A stretch of DNA of 64,000 nucleotides from Lunularia cruciata (lineage: Eukaryota; Streptophyta; Marchantiopsida; Lunulariales; Lunulariaceae), in contig OX419755.1 of NCBI GenBank assembly GCA_948567375.1, positions 41,793,001 through 41,857,000 of the forward strand, read 5' to 3'. A model generated the notes under the pieces. It was given only the letters and a program-made list of their open reading frames with translations. It made no database searches and was not told where the DNA came from. This document shows positions 46,370 through 57,530 of the stretch, piece by piece; position 1 is the first letter of the stretch; every line of letters starts with the position of its first letter. The translations under genes and the position numbers were made by a program.

Positions 46370-47370
46370 AGACTAGAGAGGTTTTGCTACTTAGATACTA
46401 TTACTTCTGCACTAACTGCAAAAGTTAAGAAAAGATATGTTGAAGCTAGTGGAACCAAATACAAGGCCAAACTTGTAGCAAAAGTGTATGCTCAAAAGGA
46501 AGGTATAACTTTCCATGAAATTTGCTCTTCTCTACTAAAAATCACTATCATCTAAGTTCTACTAGCTAATGTTGCATACTAAGACAAGGAATTAGAGCAA
46601 TTAGATGTTACCTTAGCTTTTCTACATGGTGTAGAGAAAGAGATCTACTTGAGTCAAATAGAAGGTTTTTAGGTCCATATGAAGGACAATTTGTTATGGA
46701 GGTTGAAGAAACTTTTGTATGGCCTAGGATAGAGTCTTAAATAGTTGTATCAACATTTTAATGTTTTCATGATCAATCAAAGCTACACCAAGAGTGAATT
46801 TGATTGCCATGTGTATTTTATACAAGTTGAGAAGGTTACTCCATATAGTTATATAATCTTATTGCTTTTATGTAGATGATATGTTGATTGTAACTCAAAA
46901 GAGATCTCATATTAATAGGTTGAAGGGTTAATTGAGTAGAGATTGATGTGAAGGACTTAAGACTTGGCAAGAAGATACAAGTCATTGATATCTTTTGGGA
47001 TAAGAGTATGTGTATATCATATGAAAAATATATTGAGAAGGTATTGATATGTTTTTGCATAGAAAATGTAAAAGCGATGAGTACTCCCTTAGCTTCTCAT
47101 TTTTAATTGTACTTAGCGTAGTGTCTCAAAGACCATGCAATGTCAAAAGTCTATGTTTGTGATCCCATATGCAAGTGCTATGCGTAGCTTTATGTATACA
47201 ATGGTTGGAATTAGATCATATTTTTCTTTAAGTAAGTGTGATGAGTAGATATATAGCAAATCTAGGAAAAAGGAATCTTGAAGCTATAAAGTGGATCTCC
47301 AATATCTAAAGTGTATTGCTAATTTAAGAATTCTATTTGAATCAAAACATGAGAGTAGAAATATCACAAT
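46370..47370 (+). pseudogene. copia reverse transcriptase and truncated RNase H
   Basis: LVAKVYAQKEGITFHEICSS, then LEQLDVTLAFLHGVEKEIYL (the usual form is LDVKTAFLHG), LWRLKKLLYGL, and YVDD at 46869-46880 followed by MLIVTQ. These are the signature blocks of copia RT. RNase H begins (NLEAIKWI near 47270) and is cut at 47382. Confidence 0.85.
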
Positions 47371-47382
47371 TGTCATACTGAG

Positions 47383-47682
47383 TAAAATAAGTAAAATGCA
47401 CTAGCTTTGGAAGCAACAAGTCTATGTCCCATGCATCTAAATGTATCTAATATACCTCTAGTTTGATGAACCATAATGTTAAATATCACTCTATAATGCT
47501 TCCCAAATACACAATACTTGCATAAATCTAACTTAGAAGATTTCATACTCTTCAAGAGTTGGCACTTATAATACCTCAGAGAGTAGTATTTCATTCTAGT
47601 GATCCACATGAGCATGCCATTATTTTGTAGCACTTGGAGTATTGTCTTCCTAAGAAGACACAACCATTACCACATCTATAAT
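47383..47682 (-). repeat. right arm of the inverted repeat, partial second copia copy
   Basis: The same gag-pre-integrase segment as 45014-45312, in inverse orientation. It keeps an open frame where the left arm has a one-base deletion, so it is the less damaged copy. The loop between arms is 2070 bases. Confidence 0.9.
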
Positions 47683-47699
47683 GGTGAATTGTTGATGTT

Positions 47700-48943
47700 T
47701 ATTTTGTTAGAGATTTGGACAGGAGAAGATTGTTGTGCGTATATACATTGCTACATAACATACATCATTGTCAACATCATACACTATAGAAGCACAACTC
47801 ACACATAAGTCATACATAAACTCTAAAGTGCCATAATTATCAAATTGTTTACAACTCAAATCAGTCAAACTCAAATCAATACTTGATCTGATCCTCAACA
47901 ATTTGCCAACAACAGGTTACAGGCCACTAATTACAGTTAAGCCACACCCACTCTAGCTAAGAGACTCCAAGTGATGCTCACCGGCTTTTTGTCTACTCTA
48001 GCCAGGAACTCGAAGGCTCAACATCAAAGAAGTGAGCTCTTTGGAGCTGCACTTCCAGGGTATACTCCTAATTTTGACCTAGGTCTCATCCCAAGAGTCC
48101 CACTGATGGCACACCCAACGGTGCGGATGGTGCAAGTGACGGTGGGTCCCACCATGAAGTCAGTACCCTAAACACAAAATCTGACCGTCAGAAAGTAGTC
48201 TTTGAGTAACTGCCAAAATGCATCTAACTACTATCACTGGAACTCCAATTTTTGAGCAATCTAGATGTGACACTACAAATGGCATGAAATTGTCGTGCGT
48301 ATATACATTGCTACACAACATATATCGCTGTCAACATCATACACTATAGAAGCACAACTCACACATAAGTCATACATAAACTCTAAAGTGCCACAATTGC
48401 CCCCTAGATGGCGGTTAGGTCCCTCTAACTCCAGATAGCCATCTACTCCAAGTATATGGTATACCCTATGATGGGCAAAGATCAGGAGGCCAGGTGCTAT
48501 GGAGCCCCATTGTTAGTTGCATGTCTGCAATCTATACCATATAAAGAATGAACTAGCTATAGGTCAAGTACATCTAAGACATAACCATTGTCCGTGTGGA
48601 ACCATCATGAGGGGAGGAGTCATACATGCCATATGCTATCCTCTCAAATAGCTATCACACACTAACATAGTAGTAGCTCCACCAGAAGAGCCGCATAACA
48701 TACACCTCAAGCCTGCACGTACAAGTGCCAAGCTTGGATCCATAGTACCATAATTGTTTGGGAGGTGGCATGGCGCACAATTGCGCACATGATCCTTCCA
48801 AACAACACCATCATGTCCTTCTAACACAAGGACTTCAGATAGCAAAACCTCATGCACTCTCAAGATAGTGTGGCTTGTCAAAACATCAAGTGTCATTGGT
48901 GCTATGTCAAAACATCAAGTGTCATTGGTGTTATCTGCTGTAG
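47700..48943 (-). repeat. 3' LTR region of copy B, R-U-R layout
   Basis: R at about 47735-47838 and again at 48292-48400; U between them. 48400-48810 corresponds to 18590-19003 of copy A. Near 48878-48932 a 27-base unit (gtcaaaacatcaagtgtcat plus tggtgYt) is repeated in tandem. C1 begins six bases after this segment. Confidence 0.7.
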
Positions 48944-49738
48944 ATATATGTGACAACCCGGCAAATATCACTTTTGCAGTAATTGGGTAAGTAAAGTTCG
49001 TTCCTGTAGAGATACGAGTCAGAATTGGTCAAATACGAAGTCAAACAGTAACATGTAGTTCTTCTTGGTTGTGTCTTTAATCTCTCAAGTAGAAACCACA
49101 CCCAGAAGAGAGTAACAAGCATTGACTCGCAGTCTTGTCACAAATTAACACTCCGTAATCACAACTCCATCAAATCTTTCCAAACAATCTTGATTGTGAT
49201 GATTCAGGCTCTCCCAAAAACGGCACTGCAAAACGACTTCGCCTCAGAATTGTGTTCCACCCCTCCACTGAAGGCACAACTTCCTCGATCGAAATTGCTT
49301 CACATCAACCTCGTATTGCACTCACAACTACAGAATACTACCAACACTACAATTCCTCTCAGATCTGTCAAGGCATTGCTTCGATTGCACTTCACTCAGG
49401 ATCAAACACACAGAATGAAGATCAAGGTTGTGGAATCCAACATCCAACAAGCACTCTGACTTGCACTTCAAATTTCTCCAAACACTCACAAACACAATTG
49501 CAAAATTGATACTCGGAATCAAGCTCAAGTGACGAGCACTGCTTCACAGCACTTTGCTTTATCTATTCTCAGAAATAATGAGCATTGAACAACATGATGC
49601 TGCGAATGCCACTCTTAAATAGTGAAGCAATCGACAGTTCTAACAACTATACCGTTTCTACAACAACTGTTCTAACCTGCAGATCCGAAATGACAATACA
49701 CCTCTTCATATCTGCCCCTTCAAATCTCAAATCGGTTA

Positions 49739-52312
49739 CTAATCCGATCCGATGTCTACTTCTTCCTCGGCTTTCAAACCCAAACCCGAAGTAATCTTAC
49801 TTCCTACTACATTTTCCTCGGGTTTCAGATCTCCTACATCTTCTACCAGATCCTGCAATTCTCTTTCTTGATCTGAAATTGCACTAGTGGGTAGTTTATC
49901 TAACTCTTCATCATTCGACCCACTTTTCCCTAATGTCTCTGAGTGCAACTCCAAAGACATTTGGATCCCTATGTTATCTACTTCGTGTTTTGCCTTAACA
50001 TCCTGCCGAAGCTTTTCTAACTCTATTCTCACTAAGTCTAATCTAATCGCAATATTGTCTTCTACCTCTAATATCTTCCTATCTACATGAGTTCTCAATT
50101 TAATCAACAAAGCCTTCATCTCGGTGTCTTTTGCTTGTCTTCGCCTTGTCTCCTACACCAACAGTTTCAACTCGTGCAATCTTGTCTCTTCAATTCGAAC
50201 GCTGGCCTCTGTACTTAACATTGCGTTCACTCTGAGGACTATTTCCTTCAATGGCTCCAATCTTGTCTTGCGTTTGCGTTCCCGATCTGCAAGCCATTCT
50301 TCTCTGTACATCACCAATTCTTCTTCAAATTCGGCCTTCACCGCTTCCTTCTCTTTCTCCTTCTATTCAACCTTCTCTTCCTGATTACGAAGTAATTCTC
50401 ATAATCTCTCTTCTTCTCTATATCTCGCAGCCAACTCTTGCTGCCAAAGTTGCTTCTTCTCCTCCATACTCTCCATCACTCGATCAAGCTCTTGATCCTT
50501 TGATGCTACCCTCGCCATAGCATGGATAAGTTCGACTCTTGAATCAGCAAACTGCTGCTTCAAGATTTCATGCTCCGCTACCTGTCTCTCCCTTGCGATG
50601 TCACTCTTCCTCGCAAGATCTTCTCGATAACTCACTTCTCTCTTCAGGTCTTTGATTACCTGACTCCTCTCAACTGCTTCCGCTTGCAGTACTTCTCTCT
50701 CTTCCTCACCTTGGGTTATACTCTTCTTCAACTCCGAGTTTTCTTCTTCTAATCTTGACAAGACCTGCAACACAGTCTTTACCTCTAGACAAGTAGACTG
50801 CATCTCCTTCTTCTTCTTCTCCATCTTCACCAACAGCGGGCATACTACCATCTGTAGGTAATCTACTCCATTACTGGCAACTTTGTCCTCCCACGGAGTG
50901 GTCTCTCTTCTTTCCTCGTGTTCTCCCGATACTTGCCTTCTTCTCTGGAGTCTTTGTATTGGGATCAATGCCTCACTGCCCAAGCTTCCTTCTACCTCTT
51001 CCTTCACTCTACTTGGTCCCGCTTCACACTTTGCCTTACGTCTCGAGCGAATTCCTCGCTGTACTGCGATCTTCTTCTCCTCGCGCACTGGTACTTCGTC
51101 TTCCAGCGCCGCATTGTCTTTGGTTTCTACTTCGGCTTGCATTTCTTCTTTGTATTCTTCAGCCACTGGTACTGATGTCATCTCTCCTCCTTCCTCACTG
51201 TCACTGCTTGTATCTCCACTTTGCAATGTCAGCTCAGGTTCCTCCTCACGTTCCGAGTCCTCTGTCTTGAGCTCGGCTTTGCCTTCTGAGTCTTCATCTT
51301 CTGACTCAATTACCACCATTCCTCGCCTTGGGTTATTTTTCTGCATTTTTTGAGGTTTCTTGTTTTCTTCGGCTTCTGCTTGCCGAGTTCTCTTCTTTGT
51401 TGGGGTACTTTCAATGACCTCCACGTTCTTCCCTGTCTTCGCGTAGTAATCATCCATGCTCCGGATTTGGAGAATGTATTGCTGCTCCTCCGCGTCGACT
51501 TCTCTTCTCAAATCAGGATGGAAATGAGACACCATTCGATTACGCTCTGCCAAATTGAGCAGATTTAACCCGAGGTAAAAATGTGTTGCAAATGGTACGA
51601 TGTAGTGTGGAGGCGACTTATCCCGCAGATTCCACACCATCTGCCTTGTTCTTTTGTGAAAGCACCTTGCCCAATTGATCGGTTCTCCTACAAATAACTT
51701 GTGAAAGAACACCGCTTGGTGTTTCATCACATAGGTAGTTCTCTCCGGCTTCAAGAGGGCCATTATTGCACTCACAATTCCTCTCCTCACAGGGTCTTTG
51801 TAGCTCTCAACTTTATACCCATTCTTTGTCCTCTTCGACGAGAAGGCATCTCTCACCTCCTACGTTTCTTGGGCTATCTCTCCTTTCCCCAAGAACGTGG
51901 CTCCCTACTCCGAGCCTGCCTCCTTCTCGAGTACAAGTCTCCAATCCGACTCTGTCCAGCAAGCCGGATTTCCTCTCTTCCCTTCTTCCTCGGGACCATC
52001 AAGACATTTACTCTCGATGATTTCTGTCATGAATCCTGGAAAACTTACGTTCCAGTTCCATGCCAGGAAAGTGATCCAAAGTCGGCTCAAGACTTTGATC
52101 CTCGCTACTATATCTAATCTCCGAATTGCATGATTTCTCACTACAAATTCGGAGTTCTTCTTCCCTCCTCCCATCTCTTCTGCTTTCTTACTGTCTCTTG
52201 ATTTCTCTCTCGCGACTTCTCCCTTGTGCACTAACACGAGTCCAACTCTATTTCCCTTTCCCCGATCACCTGCAAGACGACTCCTCAACGGCAAAGGAAA
52301 ATTGCTCAACAT
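49739..52312 (-). pseudogene. element C1 protein: large acidic/coiled-coil protein, unrecognised
   Basis: One frame of about 858 codons from ATG 52312 to a terminal stop at 49739, interrupted only by five in-frame stops (at about 51905, 51860, 50399, 50351, 50150). N-terminal ~280 residues: globular-looking, with WNWN, EGKRGNPACW, NGYKVESYKDP, EPINWARCFH, PHYIVPFATHFYLGLNLL and HPDLRRE. Middle: basic then strongly acidic, Ser/Glu-rich (about residues 330-480). C-terminal ~350 residues: heptad-rich coiled coil (ELKKSITQGEEEREVLQAEA and similar). The N-terminal part resembles in style the putative plant transposon protein domain; this is weak. C2 encodes the same arrangement, so the frame is real. 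No protease, RT, integrase or transposase motif is visible. Confidence 0.65.
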
Positions 52313-52331
52313 TTCATCGTTGCAGTTTCAA

Positions 52332-52339
52332 TTTTTATA
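52332..52339 (-). promoter_or_regulatory. TATA-box-like sequence of element C1
   Basis: Reads CTCTATAAAAATTG on the minus strand, about 20-30 bases before the ATG at 52312. It is so close that transcription might start at or just past this ATG. A good TATA match; activity is unproven. Confidence 0.4.
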
Positions 52340-52730
52340 GAGTTGCACTTCTTCGTCTTCCGTTGCTTCGAGTTTCTACCAAGAAATCACACCTCCGGCA
52401 TGCACCTGTCACTGTCACTCAACCTTCGCACGTATGAGCCGCCAGTTTTGAAACGGCCCCTTCTTGAATTTCTCGCCCCAACAAAAGGTTGTTAGACTGT
52501 CTTTGCCTCGGGTTGAGCTCCCCCCGAGCCAAAGACAATTTTCTTTGTATTGTATGCTGACACGGCATTTTAGAGTACTTCGCCTTATGACTCGAAGTCA
52601 CTTTACTTCGGGTTTCATCCCAAAGACAATTTTCTTCGTCTCCTTTGGCCATACAGGCGCAATCCGACTTCTCTATACACTTCTTCTCCTTTATTTTGGA
52701 AAAAACAAAAAATGTGGGCACCACAATATA

Positions 52731-53990
52731 CATAGTCACTTGGATGAAATTGATGGATTGATGGTCCATAACCTCCTCCTCAAATGGTAGCATAGCATAA
52801 AGCATCTCTATGCTGAGCAATTACAAAGTTCTCAAAGGCCATCGGCATCACTCTCCAAAAGATCTTTGCCCGTTGAGAACATGCGGTCATCCATACATCT
52901 GGGTCATCCAAGTCCAAAACTATAGTAGCTTTGCAACGAATGGCTGTAGGTAAATCTGGATCTCGTCCATAGAGTAGGAAGTAAGGAGAGAAGGATGCTA
53001 AGGAGGCTTTCCGGCTGAATTGATAGCCCATGGCCAACCAAGGTAATTAGAGATCCCAATCTCCCAAGTGGCCTCTCTACAAACCATACTTTTGCAATCT
53101 CTCTTCACTGTCTAAACTACTCTCTCTGCTAAGCCATCTGCCTTAGGGTGATCTTGGGATATAGTATGATGATCAATCAAAGCCTTGTCACACAAGACCT
53201 GAAACTCTCCTAAGAACTCTATACCCTGATCAGTCAAAACCTCAACTAGTGCACCAAAATGACTAAGAACTTGATCTAGGAACAAGTAAGTTGTCCCTTC
53301 ACTAGACTTGTCAGGAAGTGCCACCAACTCAATCCACTTGGAGAAGTGCTCCACCATCACCAAAACATACCAATGATGTCTCATAGTCAACAGTAAAGGT
53401 TTGGCAAAGTCCAAACGTCAATGGTAACCCAATCCCATGATATGTAATGGGTGTAACTGTGGTGTAGGAGCATAGAATGATGCTCTAACTTGGTCACAAA
53501 CAACACATCTGGCAACAAACTGCTATACTTTGGTCTGCATACCGTGCCACCAATAGTGACTCTGGAGTAAGCTATGTGTATGCTTTACTCCAAAATGTCC
53601 TAGCTCCTCATGAGCATGACGGACCAATTGTAGTCTCTGAGATGGAAATGGTACTACTCTCACTCTACCATCCTCCCATACACGCAAAAGGTGTCTGCAC
53701 TCCAATCTGAACCATTTGGCTTGCTGAAGAACACGATCTCTCTTCTTGGCCCCAACTATGCCACCCACAACACCAATGCAAAGATAGCTTATCACTAAGA
53801 CGTCCCCATGAATGTCTCGCTGAACTATACTAATATCTTCACTCTCTAGATCTATGATCTCAATAACTCCTCCTATATGCGCTGAGAGAGATACTACCAA
53901 AGCCTCAGAAAATATACACAAAAAGGCCAATGCATGCCACCCTAGCACCATCTCCTCATCTGTCTCACCATGCCAACATACTCCGGTCTG
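52731..53990 (-). pseudogene. integrase of gypsy copy B
   Basis: The 53523-53951 frame ends with the His pair and spacing of an HHCC finger (RHAHEELGHFGVKHTHSLL), and CVVCDQVRASF follows after a stop. The 53112-53414 frame has the core triad: LDFAKPL (Asp), VLTDQGIEF (Asp) and GLAERVV (Glu), spacing D-x59-D-x34-E. The 52780-53037 frame is the C-terminal part (FLLYGRDPDLPTAI, then FENFVIAQHRD). The first catalytic His/Cys and the triad survive, but stops at 53520, 53415 and 53112 break the chain. Confidence 0.85.
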
Positions 53991-54049
53991 ATCCTATTGG
54001 CTAGGACATGGGTTTCTACTCAACCCATCTGCATCACGGTTCACCACTC

Positions 54050-55475
54050 TAGGTCTATGAATAACCGTGAAATCATACTCTTATGAAATCAGAGCCCATC
54101 ATGCAAGCTTCCCTAAAAGCTTGTTGGACTCCATCAACCACTTCAGCAGCTGATGATCAGTGATGAGAGTGAAGGAGTTACCAAATAGGTAACATCACAA
54201 ATGTGCTACTACCGAAACTACTGCCAAGCACTCTCCCTCATATGAACTATACTTTGCCTCTGCTGAATTGTTGGAGCAACTAGCATAGGTGACCACAAAC
54301 TCCTTCTCCTCATCATCATGCTAGGTGAGCACTGCTCCAAGCTCCAACATACTCCAATCAATATGAACCTGAAATGGTTGTCCTCTGATTAGTCTCCTCA
54401 AAATAGGAGAAGATGTCAACCTCTCCTTGAGCTCTACAAAAGCTCTCTCTTGCTCATCTCCCCAACACCACTCCTGTGTAAGCTTGGTCAGCTTCATCAA
54501 GGCCTTGATAATGGCACTAAATCCTCTAACATAGCGGCAATAGAAATTTGCCAACCCAAGGAATGCTTGCACTCTACTCACATCTGTAGGCCGAGGAATA
54601 TGTGCAATAGCCTCCACCTTGGTCTACTGAACACCAAGTCCTCTGGGGTAGATAGTGTGACCCAAATACTCAACCTGCTTATGGAAGAACCTACACTTCC
54701 CAAGATGTAATTTGAGTCCATGAGATCTCAACCTCTCAAACACCTCCAACAATTGTCTCTCATGCTCCACCACAATAGTGCTATAGACTAAAATGTCATC
54801 AATATAGCACCAAGCAAAATCCAATCCATCTAGGATCTTATCCATGACCCTTTGGAACTCAACATGAGCATTCTTTAACCCAAATAATAAAAACATCCAC
54901 TGATATAGCACATCCTTGCCGTGAGATTTGATAGCCCAAAATATTGTCTTGGACTTATCCTCCTCTCTAATCGGCAACTGATGATATCTTGCTCAAAGAT
55001 CCAAAGTATTGAAGACCTTTGCATGCCCAATTGCATCAAAAATCTCCTCCGGTGTAGGCATGGCATACCAATCAGCCCTAGTCTATCGGTTGATAGGACG
55101 GTAATCTCCACCCATCTGCCTATCTGTGTAGTTGCCATGCATATCCTTCTTGGCTAGCATCACTGTAGCTGATGCATACTCTCCATGTGAGATCTCTACC
55201 AAACCAGCCTCAAAAAGGTCTCTACTTTGGCTCTGAATCAAAGTCATCTTTATGTCACTATAGCGATAAGGATGTCAAAAAACTGGTGTATCACTAGTCA
55301 GCTCAATCTGTATACCATGTCCCTTAAGAGCACCCAAATCCTTCATACTAAAGGGAAAACAACTTTTGTAGCTTGTCAAGAACCTCCGAACTCTTTGTCT
55401 TTCCTCTCTTGTAAGCTTGGGTCCAAGATCTAGCTCCCAAGTATCCTTTGTAATTGTTGTAGGAGTGGAAGACAT
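54050..55475 (-). pseudogene. pol: reverse transcriptase and RNase H of gypsy copy B
   Basis: From high to low coordinate: LTREERQRVRRFLTSY and FPFSMKDLGALKGHGIQIEL (55275-55475), the pre-RT segment. Then a frameshifted stretch, LPIREEDKSKTIFWAI..., FLLFGLKNAHVEFQRVMDKI and CYIDDILVYS with YxDD at 54795-54806. The connection domain (FLGLANFYCRYVRGF, 54321-54617) follows. RNase H starts with VHIDWSMLELGAVLT and continues below 54321 in broken frames. Confidence 0.88.
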
Positions 55476-55479
55476 ATTG

Positions 55480-57530
55480 ACTAACTACTACAATGGGCCC
55501 TTGGGAGCAATAGTGTCATGCCCTTGACCACTAGAGGTCTTAACCTCTATGTGAAAAACTCCTTCCACTCTGGTTGCAAACTCTACACGTCTTCTAGCTG
55601 CATCCCAAGTGGACCAAGGGTGTAATCCAAGTAGCCCACACCCACCTGGATGGACTCTAAGTAGACCACTCTCCCTAGTAGCTACTGGTTGTGTCCAAAG
55701 AATACCATGTCCACTTGGTCCATCACCCCTAACATGTGCCTGAATTGTCTCAATAGGCACATGGCTCACAAGTGTCTAAGTGGTGATGCCTATCAAGCGC
55801 ATCCTACACTGCTCTGCCAAGCCAAGGCTCACAATCCAAGTCAAATAGTTTAGGTCCATAGCCTGACCTAACACTTGACACCTAGATGCCTTTGACACTA
55901 TTGGAATAGCGGTAATACCAATGCAAAAACCCATCACATGCTCTCTCTCATCGGCATTGGGCTCCACCAACTACTATAACTGTGAGTCCCAAACAAGTCC
56001 ATGCCCTCCTTCTCAAAAAGCATGAGAGCTTGGGAAACTCATGAGTGTGGGAAATTTGGCTCTAGGCTATCCAACTAGGTTCACCACTGCCATAGGTGAC
56101 CTATCAGCCACTACCACTGTCTGAGACAAACACCCAACATCCAAGATATCATCAACAAGGATGTGGCCAAGTCGTTGAATCCAATCATAAGCAAGTTGTG
56201 AAACCTCTTTGGGTAAGAGGTTTGTCTACCAAAGACAAAGACGATGAGCTTGTGATCCCACTCTGGCTACATCTAACAATACAGCAGGTCCCATCCAAGA
56301 ATGGACCTGATGTGTACTCACCACCACTCTGGTGCAAGAATCGCCCATCAAAGGAATGTTCTCCAAAATGTATGCTGGAGAAATGGACTGATGAACCTAG
56401 AGATGTCATAGTATCCATAACATCTCCAAAAACACACTAGAACAAGGATCTTAAAGACCTATACCTCGGTCAACATGTGTATGTCCCTAACATGGCCGTC
56501 CAGAAATCACCAAGTGAATAGTCCCATGTTGCTCCAGATCATGAGCCCCCAGTAAGGAAATGTCTATTGGTAAGGCTCTCTGGTAACCTTTGATTGTTGA
56601 CATTGGAAATAACTCCGGATACCGATAGGCCAAGTGTGCCACATGATGTAGAGAGACTTGCCTAGCAGTCTCATCTCTCTCTACATACAAATACCTTTGT
56701 ACTCGTATACCTGCCTATAATATTGCAACTAATCCGGTGCTAATCCCACCAAACAACTCCAATAGACATATCCCATCTACAAGATACTACCAAGCAATGA
56801 GTATGGTATCTAGAGGTATCAAGGTAATCAACTCTGGAGTCTCATCGTCACACTCATCTCCTGGTGGTACAAAGGCTCCACTCCAAGCGTGTTGCACCAA
56901 CTAATTTGCATGCTACTGCAATGCCTCCTCTGAACTCCACAATAGAACATCCAAGGTGGATGGAACAATCCCACTTGTACTCCAAATCTGAGTGGTCTCC
57001 TCTGGTATCAGAGTATCCTCTGCATGGGCATTCCCCTCCAACAAGTCACCAGGCCAAGTAACTGCACCATTAAAAGCTAAAATTGATGCTACCATGGTCT
57101 TGGACTGTTGTGAGCCAAGAGTGCCACTACTAATGTGCATTGGTAAGCGACATACTTGTCCCTCACCAGACTGCCAACCTGGTCTATAGGAGTCTGTCTC
57201 CTCCCAATAGTCAATACTGAAACCCATGGGATACAACACTGCTCTTCCAACTAGCACATTGTATGACTCAACTATCGTTCCAATAGCCTGAGCTCTCACC
57301 ACCGAGCTATCAATTAGATGACTAGGCTAAACCTGGACAAAAAGCTTCACATGTGTGATGTATTGTGTCGGACCACCACCTAAAGATGTCTAGATCTGAA
57401 ATGGACACCTCTCCACATCACTCTTTTGTAACTCTAGACCATCTACTGCAGCCTTCCCCAACATAAGAGGCTACGCACCAAAGTCTAACAAGACTCTCTA
57501 TGGTGTATAGACCTTCCCTGAAGGTCTCAC
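55480..57530 (-). pseudogene. protease and unusually long protease-RT linker of copy B
   Basis: The protease loop VLLDFGA...PLMLG is at about 57465-57500, with a stop just after the Ala. Downstream, the 56913-57302 frame reads VRAQAIGTIVESYNVLVGRA, YPMGFSIDYWEE and YRPGWQSGEGQ. This positionally corresponds to the late protease motif (Y-x-V-L-x-G) followed by a family-specific extension. A further 1.4 kb of degraded coding sequence leads to RT, longer than in typical gypsy elements. Confidence 0.7.

Larger units (their letters stand above)
43790..47382 (+). mobile_element. Ty1/copia retrotransposon, decayed, without identifiable LTRs
   Basis: Gag, zinc knuckle, gag-pre-integrase, integrase, RT and the start of RNase H occur in copia order (integrase before RT). 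The integrase is interrupted by an organelle-derived segment with two tRNA genes. RNase H stops at 47382, where an inverted duplicate of the gag-pre-integrase segment begins. No LTR pair or primer site was found. Confidence 0.8.
48949..52725 (-). mobile_element. element C1: 3777-bp insertion with TG...CA ends and one long ORF
   Basis: The ends are TGTGACAACCCGG (48949) and GGGCACCACA (52725). The five-base duplication ATATA lies at 48944-48948 and 52726-52730, and it interrupts copy B cleanly. I found no internal LTR pair: the terminal sequences occur once each. So C1 looks like a single unit the size of a very long solo LTR, or an element type I do not recognise. On the minus strand it holds a TATAAAAA box (52332-52339) and one reading frame (52312-49739). 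CpG is well kept compared with the surroundings, suggesting a younger insertion. Confidence 0.8.

Noticed and set aside
50883-51353. Plus-strand 156-codon frame opposite the C1 protein
   Set aside because: Shadow of the acidic, Ser/Glu-rich coding region on the other strand; Ser/Leu-rich antisense with no motif.
48949-52725. C1 as a LINE or CACTA/Mutator DNA transposon
   Set aside because: No RT or transposase motif, no poly-A tail at either end, no CACTA ends, no long terminal inverted repeats; a 5-bp duplication with TG/CA fits LTR-type insertion better.
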